From positions 1 through 56,638 of the IMG/VR virus record IMGVR_UViG_3300009494_000003: a stretch of DNA of 56,638 bases; one strand, 5' to 3'. The number at the start of each line of letters is the position of its first letter. Position 1 is the first letter of the stretch. Under the pieces are notes generated by a model. The model was given only the letters and a program-made list of their open reading frames with translations, did not search any database and was not told the origin of the DNA. Of this stretch, positions 17,496 to 25,322 are shown one piece after another. The position numbers and the translations under genes were made by a program. This DNA is from a virus.

Positions 17496-17974
17496 TGAAA
17501 CTCACAAACGACAGAATCAAGGAGATTGAGAAGGAAATGGCAGGCCCGGCCTATCCGGAATGGGCATGTAACGAGGACGAGGCGATGCACCTGGCTACTG
17601 AACTCCTGGCAGAACACAAGGAGCAGGAGCGGAAGATCGAGCGGTTGGAGGGAGAACGAGATCAGGCGTATTTGGCGGGTCATTTGGCGCGTCCTGGTGC
17701 GATACCCGAGGACGTGATGACAGCGGCCCTTTCGGTGTGCGCTGTGCAAGAAGCCGAAACCCGCGCCGATGCCGCCGAGAAAGCGTTGAAGGCGGAAACA
17801 GCCCGCCTCGATTACATTCTGAGTTACTGCGAGATCGCCGATGTCGGCGACGTGGATGTGGTGATGGGTGTAATCGGACGGTGGGAGGATTTAGAGCATG
17901 CGCTGACCGGGAACGAGGCGGCAACAATCAGAGAATATCTCACCCGCGCCATCCTCGACGGGGAGGGGGAGTGA
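17495..17974 (+). CDS. Coiled-coil protein, ILDGEGE family
   Basis: 159 residues, starting with the shared MKLTNDRIKEIEKEM head and ending AILDGEGE. The middle (45-110) is a charged helix (HKEQERKIERLEGERDQ, RADAAEKALKAETARL). The ATG overlaps the upstream TGA. The same head-coil-tail layout as its neighbours shows local duplication. No enzymatic motif. Confidence 0.6.
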   Translation: MKLTNDRIKEIEKEMAGPAYPEWACNEDEAMHLATELLAEHKEQERKIERLEGERDQAYLAGHLARPGAIPEDVMTAALSVCAVQEAETRADAAEKALKAETARLDYILSYCEIADVGDVDVVMGVIGRWEDLEHALTGNEAATIREYLTRAILDGEGE

Positions 17975-18591
17975 TGAAAATTCCAGACGAACGAATCAGG
18001 GAGATTAAGGCGGACAGCGAACGTGATGCTGGAAGGTTGGCGGGATATGTTTTTGAACTCCTATCCGAGCGCAAGGAGCAGAAGCAGGAGATCGAGCACC
18101 TAGAATCCCAATGGATATTGGTCCCTGACATGCTTGAACGCGCCAAGTCCGCCGAGAAAGACAACGTTACACTGCGCGAGGAGATTGAGCGGTTGCGCAA
18201 GATGGTAGGCAACCGGGCTGATTACAGCGACGAGGAATTTGAAACTGCGTGGAAGCATTATCTGACCCTGCGGCGGCAGATCAGAGAGTCCGACAGTGAT
18301 GATGAAAAAGGCTCCTTGATGACCCAGGCCATGGAGCATGCCAAGAAGTACAGTATTTCTGTTTCCAAGGAAGAGGCTAAGAGGTTAGGGGGAGCGGCCT
18401 ATTCACTTGTGGTGGGTTTATTCGGCTTAGGCATTTGGGATCATATGACCGGGTTGGAGCTGAGGGAGATGCTTGGACGCTGCGGCTTTGTTGAGGGTGA
18501 TCTTGTTTTTAAGTGCCGTTCTACCGACGCCAAGAAGGCAGTACCCATAGATGACCTGCGTGAATATCAATGGGCAATCAAAGATCGATGA
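17974..18591 (+). CDS. Coiled-coil protein with extra C-terminal domain, ILDGEGE family head
   Basis: 205 residues from the ATG at 17974; the longer frame from 17737 overlaps the previous gene and is Arg/Cys-rich noise. The head MKIPDERIREIKADSER is that of the family. A coiled coil spans about 25-80 (KEQKQEIEHLESQW, EEIERLRKM). The second half is different: SVSKEEAKRLGGAAYSLVV and MTGLELREMLGRCGF look like a small helical domain. It overlaps the next gene by four bases. Function unknown. Confidence 0.6.
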   Translation: MKIPDERIREIKADSERDAGRLAGYVFELLSERKEQKQEIEHLESQWILVPDMLERAKSAEKDNVTLREEIERLRKMVGNRADYSDEEFETAWKHYLTLRRQIRESDSDDEKGSLMTQAMEHAKKYSISVSKEEAKRLGGAAYSLVVGLFGLGIWDHMTGLELREMLGRCGFVEGDLVFKCRSTDAKKAVPIDDLREYQWAIKDR

Positions 18592-19151
18592 TACAGCGCC
18601 TCATACGCTCCAAGCCTGAGTACTATGCCCTTGCAGCCAGGGGGCTTGCTGGCAACAGTCCACGTATTTGGACCTCGGCATCGGCATTCTGTCTTGAGTC
18701 AGAAGATGCCATGGCGGGTCTGCGCATGACCAAAGCAGCGTCCGGTAAGTTTCGACCATATGTTCCACGGGGAAAGCTTCGGAAGACTATACAAAAGTTA
18801 GGGCTCAAGCCGGGTGAGTTCTACATATCGGAAATTTTGCCTCCCGATAACGCTCTGATTGCTGGTGAAGTAGGTTGTCCTCACGGAGATTGGGTTTTCT
18901 ACTACACGTATCAGAAGGATCAGATGCGGAAGGCCCTGGTCGAGAGCGGTCAGTATGTGTACGGGCGTTTGGCGGTGTGGGGATTGCTGGGTAAATACTG
19001 CTCGCCATCTGACGTGGACGATCTGCATGCGTTGTTCGATCTGTACTCCCCTGGTGGCATGTCACCAATAATTGAGTTGACCGCAGCGAGTAAGAATCTA
19101 GGCATGTTTCCACATCGAAATACACTCATATGGGAGATCCGGCATTATTAA
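18588..19151 (+). CDS. Hypothetical protein
   Basis: 187 residues using the ATG at 18588, which overlaps the previous stop as ATGA; an in-frame ATG at 18570 is less likely. Basic N-terminus (MIQRLIRSKPEYYALAARGL). The middle has alternating strands and helices (LKPGEFYISEILPPDN, CPHGDWVFYYTY). I recognise no family. A GAGGAGGAGAGGGA ribosome site after it serves the next gene. Confidence 0.5.
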   Translation: MIQRLIRSKPEYYALAARGLAGNSPRIWTSASAFCLESEDAMAGLRMTKAASGKFRPYVPRGKLRKTIQKLGLKPGEFYISEILPPDNALIAGEVGCPHGDWVFYYTYQKDQMRKALVESGQYVYGRLAVWGLLGKYCSPSDVDDLHALFDLYSPGGMSPIIELTAASKNLGMFPHRNTLIWEIRHY

Positions 19152-19167
19152 TCGAGGAGGAGAGGGA

Positions 19168-20091
19168 ATGAGTAAGCTTCTGAACATCGACAAGAACTCA
19201 CCTGGGAATGAGGACAAGCACTATTCAGGCAAGTACCAGCCCATTGACTTCATCGAGGACTGGCGACTGGGTTTCACCGAGGGCAGCATTGTTAAGTATC
19301 TTTCTCGCCACAAAATGAAGGGTGGAGTGGGGGATGTGAAAAAGATAATTTGGTACCTGAACGTCCTCAAAGCAAGATTCAAGGCGGGCAAAAACTTGAA
19401 GCTGAAGCAAGATGGTTCGATTTCTGTTAAAGAGTACATTGAGGTGCAGGATCTGGGTGTCTTGGGGGGCAATCTTCTCAGCAGTTTGATGGACGCTCTC
19501 TGTTTTGGCTATGCGAATAGGCTGGACGACGCTATCAATTATGCGAATGATTTGGTGAATTGGTACGAGGCCACCGGCGAGGAATACGATAAGTATTTTG
19601 GTGGCGACGACCCCCAGGTTGCGCCCCGTATCGAAGACCAGATTTTTGATGCCCGTCCCTCTCCCCAGGGTGCGCCGTCACCCATGCGTTTTCATCTTGA
19701 CGATGAGCGTGAGAGTACGACGCTGCGGTTTCAGATGGAGGATGTTCACGGTTTTTTCACCGTGGGTTTTTTTGCCGACGGTATTCCCGGTGAGGTTTTT
19801 GTCAGGCTCGGCAAGGAGGGTGCCGAGAGCCACGGGTGGGCCGATGCGTGGGCGATTGCGATCTCGATGCTGCTTCAGTACGGGGTCGATCCGAAGAAGC
19901 TCTACAAGAAGTTTAAGCATATGCAATTCGAGCCCGATGGTTTGACCGGTGTGCGGGGTGTGACGTTCTGCAAGTCCATCCCAGACTTGATCATGAAATG
20001 GATGGAGAAGCACCTGCCTCCTACTTGTGAAGAGCTGACTGAGGGCGACGATTACAGCAGCATGATCGAGCAGGTGGTGGAAAAACCGTGA
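19168..20091 (+). CDS. Fusion: DUF3310 domain + C-terminal (NrdJ-b-like) domain of B12-dependent ribonucleotide reductase
   Basis: 307 residues. Residues about 15-70 (DKHYSGKYQPIDFIEDW ... SIVKYLSRHKMKGG ... DVKKIIWYLN) match the DUF3310 family common in phages near nucleotide-metabolism genes. Residues about 170-285 match the tail of class II ribonucleotide reductase: TLRFQMEDVHGFFTVGFF, GIPGEVFVRLGKEGAESHG, AIAISMLLQYGV, FKHMQFEPDGLTGV and KSIPDLIMKWM. In some bacteria this tail is a separate NrdJb subunit. No catalytic NrdJ gene is in the window. The protein may be an accessory or regulatory subunit for a host or phage reductase. The start follows GGAGGAGAGGG. Confidence 0.75.
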   Translation: MSKLLNIDKNSPGNEDKHYSGKYQPIDFIEDWRLGFTEGSIVKYLSRHKMKGGVGDVKKIIWYLNVLKARFKAGKNLKLKQDGSISVKEYIEVQDLGVLGGNLLSSLMDALCFGYANRLDDAINYANDLVNWYEATGEEYDKYFGGDDPQVAPRIEDQIFDARPSPQGAPSPMRFHLDDERESTTLRFQMEDVHGFFTVGFFADGIPGEVFVRLGKEGAESHGWADAWAIAISMLLQYGVDPKKLYKKFKHMQFEPDGLTGVRGVTFCKSIPDLIMKWMEKHLPPTCEELTEGDDYSSMIEQVVEKP

Positions 20092-20516
20092 GAGTCATCA
20101 TCCAGATCGGGTACCTGAAGTCAGGGGGTAGACGCAGGGAGGGCCAGTTGATTCGTGCGTGGGTCGATGAGATCGAATGCTCATGGCAGGACGACGCTGG
20201 CCGGTATCTTACGTCCAGGGCCGAGGCTGCCAAGGGAACTCTCTGGTATCTTTGGCAGGGTGAGGTGGAGCCCGAGGGTGTTATCCGCGTGCAGGTGAAA
20301 ACTGCGCTGCGGGGGATAGGTGCTGATGAAGGTCGTACGTTCGAGAGCCTGTATTACCTTAACTCGGAGGCTCCCGTGAGGGAGATTGAGGTGCGCGGCG
20401 TAGGGTACAAGGGCTATCCGCTTTTAAAGGGCAGGCTTGTGGAGATGGGTACGGTCTCAAAACAGGATGAGCGCGAGGCTGAGATTGAGGAATTTTTGAG
20501 GGGCACTTTTGATTGA
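20088..20516 (+). CDS. Hypothetical protein
   Basis: 142 residues starting at GTG (20088), which overlaps the previous TGA. The N-terminal half is beta-like (VIIQIGYLKSGG, LIRAWVDEIECSW) and the middle contains VEPEGVIRVQVKTALRG. The last 20 residues are acidic (EREAEIEEFLRGTFD). Its end overlaps the helicase start by eight bases, so it is translationally linked to the helicase. No family recognised. Confidence 0.5.
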   Translation: MRVIIQIGYLKSGGRRREGQLIRAWVDEIECSWQDDAGRYLTSRAEAAKGTLWYLWQGEVEPEGVIRVQVKTALRGIGADEGRTFESLYYLNSEAPVREIEVRGVGYKGYPLLKGRLVEMGTVSKQDEREAEIEEFLRGTFD

Positions 20517-22317
20517 CGTTTTTCTAAGGCAGCGACGAATTTGTGTTCGTCTCGACCCGAAAAGTCCTTATTACGAGCGGGCGTATATTCTTGTACGCTC
20601 AACCCTAACAGCCTACGAGATCGAAGAGAACCTGTGGACTCTCAGTTTCCATGATCTGAACATGCTCCGGACTCGTCTGGACCAGGTGGGGCTTGTCGAA
20701 GGCCGGACGATGACTGAGGACGCCTATGACTGGATTTCTTACCTAACTTCGCGCAATGTTCTCAACCTTGACCTAAAAAAGGGGGTCAATAATGAGCAGG
20801 TTCGCGCGGCTTTGGCGGGGAAGATGAAGCACAGGCTCTATGAGGATCAGGTGCCTGCTGTTGCTTACGCAGTGGGCAATCGCCGGGCTGGAATCTTTGA
20901 CGAGATGGGCGCAGGCAAGACGTTGACCTCGTTAAGCGCCATGATTGCTCTCGGTTCAGACATTCGCCGAACGCTCGTCATCTGTCCCTATACTGCGCAA
21001 ATTTCGTTTCGGCGCGAGGTGGGAAAGCATACGAATCTTGTGGCAATTCAGGTGCCGTCCGGGCGCAAGCTCGCGTTCCAGTTTGTTGAGGACAATCAGG
21101 ATACCGAGTGGAACATAATGCTCACGCACCCCGAGAATTTGATCGGGGGTTCCGGTCGCGGGAATGTATATGGCAACCTCACGAAGCTTCTGCGTTCGAT
21201 GATATGGGACATGGTTATCGTCGACGAGTTTCACCTATACAAGAACCTGTCGGCCAAGCGCACGAAGTGCGTTGTGTCCATCTTGAATGAATCCCAGGAC
21301 CGAGAGGGGAAGTGGCCGCGCGCCCTCCTGCTGACGGGTACACCGGTTTCGGAAAGCCCTATGAATGCCTATGTTGCGCTCAAGGTATTGAGCCGGGATT
21401 ACCTGCCTCATATTTCCAAGTTCGAGCATCATTTTGTGGTCAAGCAGTCGATCAGTTATGGCTCCAAGGGTACTCACCCGAAGGTAGTCGGTTTCAAAAA
21501 CTTGGATGAGCTGAAATCGATGATCGAGGCTGTCTCCATCCGTCGGATCAAGGCGGATATGACGGGCTTTCCCGACCGGGTATCCATGATTCGCGATGTG
21601 GAGCTTTCGGGGAAGCAGCTGGCGCTGTACAAGACGATCTGTGGTGAAATCGTCGCGGGTTTGCCTCGCTCGACTCGGATCAATCTTTTGCGATTCTTGT
21701 CCGATACCACAACCGTGCTCAGGCTCAGGCAAGTGATGAACCATCCGAGTTTGTTGGACGAGGATGGGGATTCCGCGAAGTACATTGAGATCGATAGTAT
21801 CCTGGAGGAGGTCCTGGCCGACCCGGAGCAAAAGGTTATTATCTGGACCGAGTTTCGCAAGGCTGTGAATAGCCTGTATGAGCGGTACAATCCGATTTAT
21901 GGGGCGTGCAAGCTCTACGGTGGGGTTACAAACGATCAGATGGAGCAGATTGCTTTCGACTTTGAAAACCTGGACACTCCCAGGGTAGCTGTGGCAATTC
22001 CGGCCAAGGCTGGGACAGGCCTCGATTTCCTGGCCAGGGCCAGGACTGCCATTTATGTTGAGCGCCCATATTCGTTTACGCTGTATAAGCAGAGCATCGA
22101 CCGTATCCATCGGCGTATCACGAGTGGCACAATGTCGAAGTTGGACACCATCCGGGCCAAGCCCGCGACTATGATTTTTCTTGACGTGGTGAGGTCTGTC
22201 GATGAATTGATTCGAGATCGTCTGTTTGGGAAACAGGACATGGCGGACGCGCTCACGATTCCGGATGCGCGCCTGGCGGAGATGGGCCGGGACGATCTTT
22301 TGGAGTACCTCAGATGA
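20509..22317 (+). CDS. SNF2-type DEAD/H helicase
   Basis: 602 residues, with a TTG start at 20509 overlapping the previous gene. Residues about 110-330 hold the first RecA fold: RLYEDQVPAV (Q-like motif), DEMGAGKT (Walker A, about 130), VDEFH (Walker B, about 240) and LLTGTP (about 277). The second fold has KVIIWTEF (about 443) and a final arginine-rich motif (QSIDRIHRR, about 530), as in SNF2 enzymes. The substrate is expected to be duplex DNA, translocated for remodelling, branch migration or recombination (T4 UvsW is an analogue). It lies upstream of nucleotide and modification genes. Confidence 0.85.
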   Translation: MIDVFLRQRRICVRLDPKSPYYERAYILVRSTLTAYEIEENLWTLSFHDLNMLRTRLDQVGLVEGRTMTEDAYDWISYLTSRNVLNLDLKKGVNNEQVRAALAGKMKHRLYEDQVPAVAYAVGNRRAGIFDEMGAGKTLTSLSAMIALGSDIRRTLVICPYTAQISFRREVGKHTNLVAIQVPSGRKLAFQFVEDNQDTEWNIMLTHPENLIGGSGRGNVYGNLTKLLRSMIWDMVIVDEFHLYKNLSAKRTKCVVSILNESQDREGKWPRALLLTGTPVSESPMNAYVALKVLSRDYLPHISKFEHHFVVKQSISYGSKGTHPKVVGFKNLDELKSMIEAVSIRRIKADMTGFPDRVSMIRDVELSGKQLALYKTICGEIVAGLPRSTRINLLRFLSDTTTVLRLRQVMNHPSLLDEDGDSAKYIEIDSILEEVLADPEQKVIIWTEFRKAVNSLYERYNPIYGACKLYGGVTNDQMEQIAFDFENLDTPRVAVAIPAKAGTGLDFLARARTAIYVERPYSFTLYKQSIDRIHRRITSGTMSKLDTIRAKPATMIFLDVVRSVDELIRDRLFGKQDMADALTIPDARLAEMGRDDLLEYLR

Positions 22318-23462
22318 ACGATTTTGTATCCGATCAGGTTCGTGCCGACCTTCTGGGTCATTCGTTGTCGCTCGCACAGACGCACGGTGTGCGTCCGGTT
22401 TACTTCTCGAAGCAAAATCGCCTCGATCCTGATTTCGCTTTTTCCGAGGTCATAAATCTTAGTCGCTACTTTTGGACGTGCATGGGCTTCACGGGCCTCA
22501 TGCTGCCCTGGCACGAGGATCCTGAGTGCATCAGGACGCTGAAGAAGCAGCGGGATTACATTCGCAAGTGGCTGTGGACCTGTGAGGATATGGATGTCGA
22601 CTGGCGCAGCTACTGCGTTCTCTCATTCTGCATGACCGATTACATATTTTTTGAACGCCCGACGCTTCTTCTGGGGCAGCGCCCGCACTGGACGTGGATG
22701 CGTGCGTTTCGCGAGCACGTGGGCAGCAGGAAGCTCGTGGATGAGACCGCGTTTTTCATGCTGGACTTTGTCAGGCTGCAAGTCGAGCACCGGGGGCGCG
22801 CGTACTTTCATCGCCGGGCTTTTCTGGAGGTGGATCTGGATAAGCATACGAGGTCCAAAAAGAAGTCCCTGCGGCTTGGTCTGTATGTCAAGATCGCGAA
22901 TCGAATTCGGCAACTTCGGGGGCAGGGGGTGGACTATCTGGATTGGCTGGCGGCCAAGTGCCTCAACCACAGACGCATGGATCCCGAGTCTTCAATTGGG
23001 ATTCGGGCCATTGTGAACGCCAACTCGCTCGATCCGCCTATAGATGGCCTGCTCGCGGCGGCGGCGGATGAGTGGCGTGCGATTCGCGAGTTTTTGGGCT
23101 TGTCTCCCGCGTGCGAGTTTCCGGACGAGTGTATCCCCAAGGGGTGGCAACCGGCGTCGGACGATGTGGACAACCGGCAGAAGATTCAGAGAATTACGGC
23201 AGACGGCTATTACTACCTAGTGGATGGTACGCAGCGGCGTGGCAAGCGTCACTACGCGACGAACAAGTACCTGACAATCAAGGTCGGTCCCGCGAATTTT
23301 GCAGAATTCCAGGCGTCGTGGAATGACCCGCGTTACCTGTCGGGTAGGCCCACGTGGGCCGACTACGAGCGGTATGCGCTGTATCCGGGGCTGTGGAATG
23401 AGAAGGGTGAGAACGTGTCGGCGTATCCGATGATTAAGGGGATAAAATGGCGAAAGAATTGA
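22314..23462 (+). CDS. Hypothetical protein, conserved-looking
   Basis: 382 residues, ATGA overlap with the helicase. It is rich in Trp, Arg and aromatic residues and mostly helical in the first 250 residues (SRYFWTCMGFTGLMLPW, TMDYIFFERP-like segments, HHRRAFLEVDL-like segments). The C-terminal 90 residues carry a beta-type module (GYYYLVDGTQRRGKRHYATNKY). I do not recognise a family. Its position between a helicase and a Nudix hydrolase suggests a role in DNA or nucleotide metabolism. Confidence 0.5.
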   Translation: MNDFVSDQVRADLLGHSLSLAQTHGVRPVYFSKQNRLDPDFAFSEVINLSRYFWTCMGFTGLMLPWHEDPECIRTLKKQRDYIRKWLWTCEDMDVDWRSYCVLSFCMTDYIFFERPTLLLGQRPHWTWMRAFREHVGSRKLVDETAFFMLDFVRLQVEHRGRAYFHRRAFLEVDLDKHTRSKKKSLRLGLYVKIANRIRQLRGQGVDYLDWLAAKCLNHRRMDPESSIGIRAIVNANSLDPPIDGLLAAAADEWRAIREFLGLSPACEFPDECIPKGWQPASDDVDNRQKIQRITADGYYYLVDGTQRRGKRHYATNKYLTIKVGPANFAEFQASWNDPRYLSGRPTWADYERYALYPGLWNEKGENVSAYPMIKGIKWRKN

Positions 23463-24109
23463 AACACGAGTGGGTACTGGTAGTGGATGCGAAGGTCCTG
23501 AATGAATTTCGTGGTCTGGACGATGGGCCGATCACAACGCTCCGGGCAGATATTGATCGGATTGTCGGAATTCTTGGGCGCTCGTTTTTCATGGCGCGAA
23601 GCGAAGCCGAGGAGGCACCTGAATACAAGCAGGTCATCCCCTATCTGATTATCTCCTCGGGTAGTACGTTTTTGACGTATCGACGTTCTGGGTCCGAGAA
23701 GCGCCTTACGGATCTTGTTTCTATCGGCATCGGGGGACACATAAATCTGGAAGACAGCGACGAGCGCAAGCTGGATGTCATCAAGAAGAATGTCCGGCGA
23801 GAGGTCTCGGAGGAGCTGAGACTCGTGGGCGTACCCGAGTTCTGGCAGGAGTTTCCGGATTGTTTTGCCACGGTGGGCATTCTCTATGATGGTTCGGATG
23901 ACGTGGGTCGAGTCCATCTTGGGATCGTCTTGCGCTGTGATGTCAGTCTCGGCACGGCTCAGAAAATCCGGCTGACGAACGAGGGCAAGGATCTTGAATG
24001 GAAGACGCTCAAGGAACTTGAAGCGGGATACGAACACCTGGAGGGCTGGTCTCAGATTTGCGTCAAGGCGCTTCCGTCTTTTTGCGCAGCGGACGCGGGA
24101 ATGGGATGA
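23447..24109 (+). CDS. Nudix hydrolase
   Basis: 220 residues. The Nudix box is present at about 95-125: GGHINLED..., then the key REVSEEL with the metal-binding glutamates and a closing LVG, slightly longer than the classical 23-residue box. Members hydrolyse nucleoside diphosphates linked to another group, for instance to clean the nucleotide pool or to release NAD- or cap-like products. It overlaps the previous gene by 16 bases and ends in ATGA with the methyltransferase leader, so it belongs to the same operon. Confidence 0.75.
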   Translation: MAKELKHEWVLVVDAKVLNEFRGLDDGPITTLRADIDRIVGILGRSFFMARSEAEEAPEYKQVIPYLIISSGSTFLTYRRSGSEKRLTDLVSIGIGGHINLEDSDERKLDVIKKNVRREVSEELRLVGVPEFWQEFPDCFATVGILYDGSDDVGRVHLGIVLRCDVSLGTAQKIRLTNEGKDLEWKTLKELEAGYEHLEGWSQICVKALPSFCAADAGMG

Positions 24110-25251
24110 TCTCGTTGAAGGAAAAAATCGTTGGCGCGTGCAGGGGTGGCGCGAGTGAGGCGAACATGAAGTACGCAGAAACGCAAAAACAACGGGAAGG
24201 GGAAGTGATGGGTGCCGTTTATTACAACGATAATGATAAACATTGCTGCGATTGGCTGAGAAATCTGATTGATGCTGACTTGATTTCCGATGGTTATGTG
24301 GATGAGCGAGGAATTGAGGATGTGCGTTCTCTTGAAGAATTTGATCGGGTGCACCTGTTTGCAGGCATCGGCGGATGGGAATATGCACTTGACCTTGCTT
24401 GCTGGCCTTCAAACCTGAAGGTCATGACGGGAAGTTGTCCGTGTCAACCTTTCTCTATCGCAGGAAGGCAAAAAGGAGTTAAAGATGAACGACACCTCTG
24501 GCCAAAAATGCTCAGGCTCATTAAAGAGTCAGGAGTTAACTACATCTTTGGCGAACAAGTTGCAAGCCCTCTTGGAAGGGCATGGCTCGCCAGAGTACAA
24601 ACTGACTTGGAAGCAGTGGGTTATACCTTCGGGGCTTCGGATTTGTGCGCTGCGGGCATCGGTGCCCCACACATCCGTCAAAGACTGTACTGGGTGGCCT
24701 ACTACGACGGGCGAAGACGGAAAAACGGATGGCCCAAAAACAATGCAAAGAATGAAAATTTGTTTAGCACAGGGGAAGGTATTTCCAACGAGTGTACAAC
24801 GTCTTCGCAATATAGTTCAATTAACGGGATGGCCCACAGCGAGGGCGCAGGAAGATGGGCGAACGCTGGCACAGTACGCAAGTGCTCGGATGCGTGCATA
24901 CGAGAAACGAAAGGGGAAGACGCGGGATGGACCCTCCTCCAAACAAGGCGGCCTCTCGATTGCGGTTCAATTAACCTCTTCTCTCCCTGGAACGCCACCA
25001 CTCACATTCTCTGCGCAGACGGAAAAGCACGGCGTATTGAATCCGGCTCTGAGCCTTTGGTTACAGGGGTTCCCTTCCGATTGGCTGATGGCCGCACCCG
25101 TGAGGACGCCTCGCGGTCGCAAGTCCTCAAAGGCATAGGCAATAGCATCGTTCCGCTTCTGGCAGCGGTGTTTATACGGGCTTTCATGGAGAGCGTTGGT
25201 ATTTATCCGATAGGGGTAAAAGCGGGTGCCCAGGATCAGGAAGGTCAATGA
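24106..25251 (+). CDS. dcm: C5-cytosine DNA methyltransferase
   Basis: 381 residues from the ATG at 24106 (ATGA overlap with Nudix); the true catalytic protein may start at 24208 (MGAVYYNDND), since the first 34 codons are a mosaic of sequences copied from elsewhere. Motif I is HLFAGIGGWE (about 82-91), motif IV GSCPCQPFS with the catalytic Cys (about 107-115), motif VI the variant GEQV (about 148), and motif VIII IGAPHIRQRLYWVA (about 184). KGIGNSIVPLLAAVF (about 345) is motif X. The target-recognition part between is short and overlaps another long open frame (24485-25138). Expected to methylate cytosine at C5 against host restriction. Confidence 0.85.
   Translation: MISLKEKIVGACRGGASEANMKYAETQKQREGEVMGAVYYNDNDKHCCDWLRNLIDADLISDGYVDERGIEDVRSLEEFDRVHLFAGIGGWEYALDLACWPSNLKVMTGSCPCQPFSIAGRQKGVKDERHLWPKMLRLIKESGVNYIFGEQVASPLGRAWLARVQTDLEAVGYTFGASDLCAAGIGAPHIRQRLYWVAYYDGRRRKNGWPKNNAKNENLFSTGEGISNECTTSSQYSSINGMAHSEGAGRWANAGTVRKCSDACIRETKGEDAGWTLLQTRRPLDCGSINLFSPWNATTHILCADGKARRIESGSEPLVTGVPFRLADGRTREDASRSQVLKGIGNSIVPLLAAVFIRAFMESVGIYPIGVKAGAQDQEGQ
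24136..24185 (+). repeat. Copy of the glycosylase-gene 3' segment
   Basis: 47 of 50 bases match 16641-16690. It lies directly after a copy of the SLKEKIV gene start (24106-24140) and just before a 19-base exact copy of the GGGAAGGGGAAGTGATG joint found at 17479-17497 (here 24192-24210), making a three-piece mosaic leader. Confidence 0.8.
24485..25138 (+). CDS. Overlapping gene nested in the methyltransferase gene, WPT-repeat protein
   Basis: A 217-residue open frame in the +1 frame inside the C5 methyltransferase gene. It has its own ribosome site, AAGGAG (24473-24478), six bases before the ATG. The product is Ser/Thr/Trp/Arg-rich, with features that read like a conserved protein: ALLEGHGSPEYKLTWKQW, ICALRASVPHTS, repeats of GWPT (CTGWPTTTGEDG, LTGWPTARAQEDG) and a tail LNPALSLWLQGFPSDW. 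I believe similar segments occur in many phage methyltransferase loci, but cannot verify it here. If made, it is a second product of the same DNA. Function unknown. Confidence 0.55.
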   Translation: MNDTSGQKCSGSLKSQELTTSLANKLQALLEGHGSPEYKLTWKQWVIPSGLRICALRASVPHTSVKDCTGWPTTTGEDGKTDGPKTMQRMKICLAQGKVFPTSVQRLRNIVQLTGWPTARAQEDGRTLAQYASARMRAYEKRKGKTRDGPSSKQGGLSIAVQLTSSLPGTPPLTFSAQTEKHGVLNPALSLWLQGFPSDWLMAAPVRTPRGRKSSKA

Positions 25252-25273
25252 CCTCGTTGAAGGAAAAAATCGT
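25231..25273 (+). repeat. 43-bp direct repeat flanking the second methyltransferase, left copy
   Basis: Matches 27461-27503 with one mismatch (G/A). The repeat spans the end of a coding frame (QDQEGQ), the AAGGT ribosome region and the start codons MTSLKEKIV. The two copies bracket exactly the second methyltransferase gene. Confidence 0.85.
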
Positions 25274-25322
25274 TTTAAGTTGCAACACGATGTATTTGTG
25301 CCACATCCGAGGAGAAGCATGA
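25248..25322 (+). pseudogene. Stub of the DnaC-like gene start
   Basis: ATG 25248 reads MTSLKEKIV, as in the DnaC-like loader at 27478, then diverges and stops after 24 codons. The stop TGA overlaps the methyltransferase ATG at 25319 (ATGA), so the stub acts as a coupled leader, just like the DUF4116 stub at 14184. Confidence 0.65.

Noticed and set aside
17737-17973. N-terminal extension of the coiled-coil gene at 17974
   Set aside because: Overlaps the previous gene, is Arg/Cys-rich, and the family start MKIPDER at 17974 has the conserved joint.
21235-22377. 380-codon antisense frame
   Set aside because: Opposite the SNF2 helicase; shadow composition and no context.
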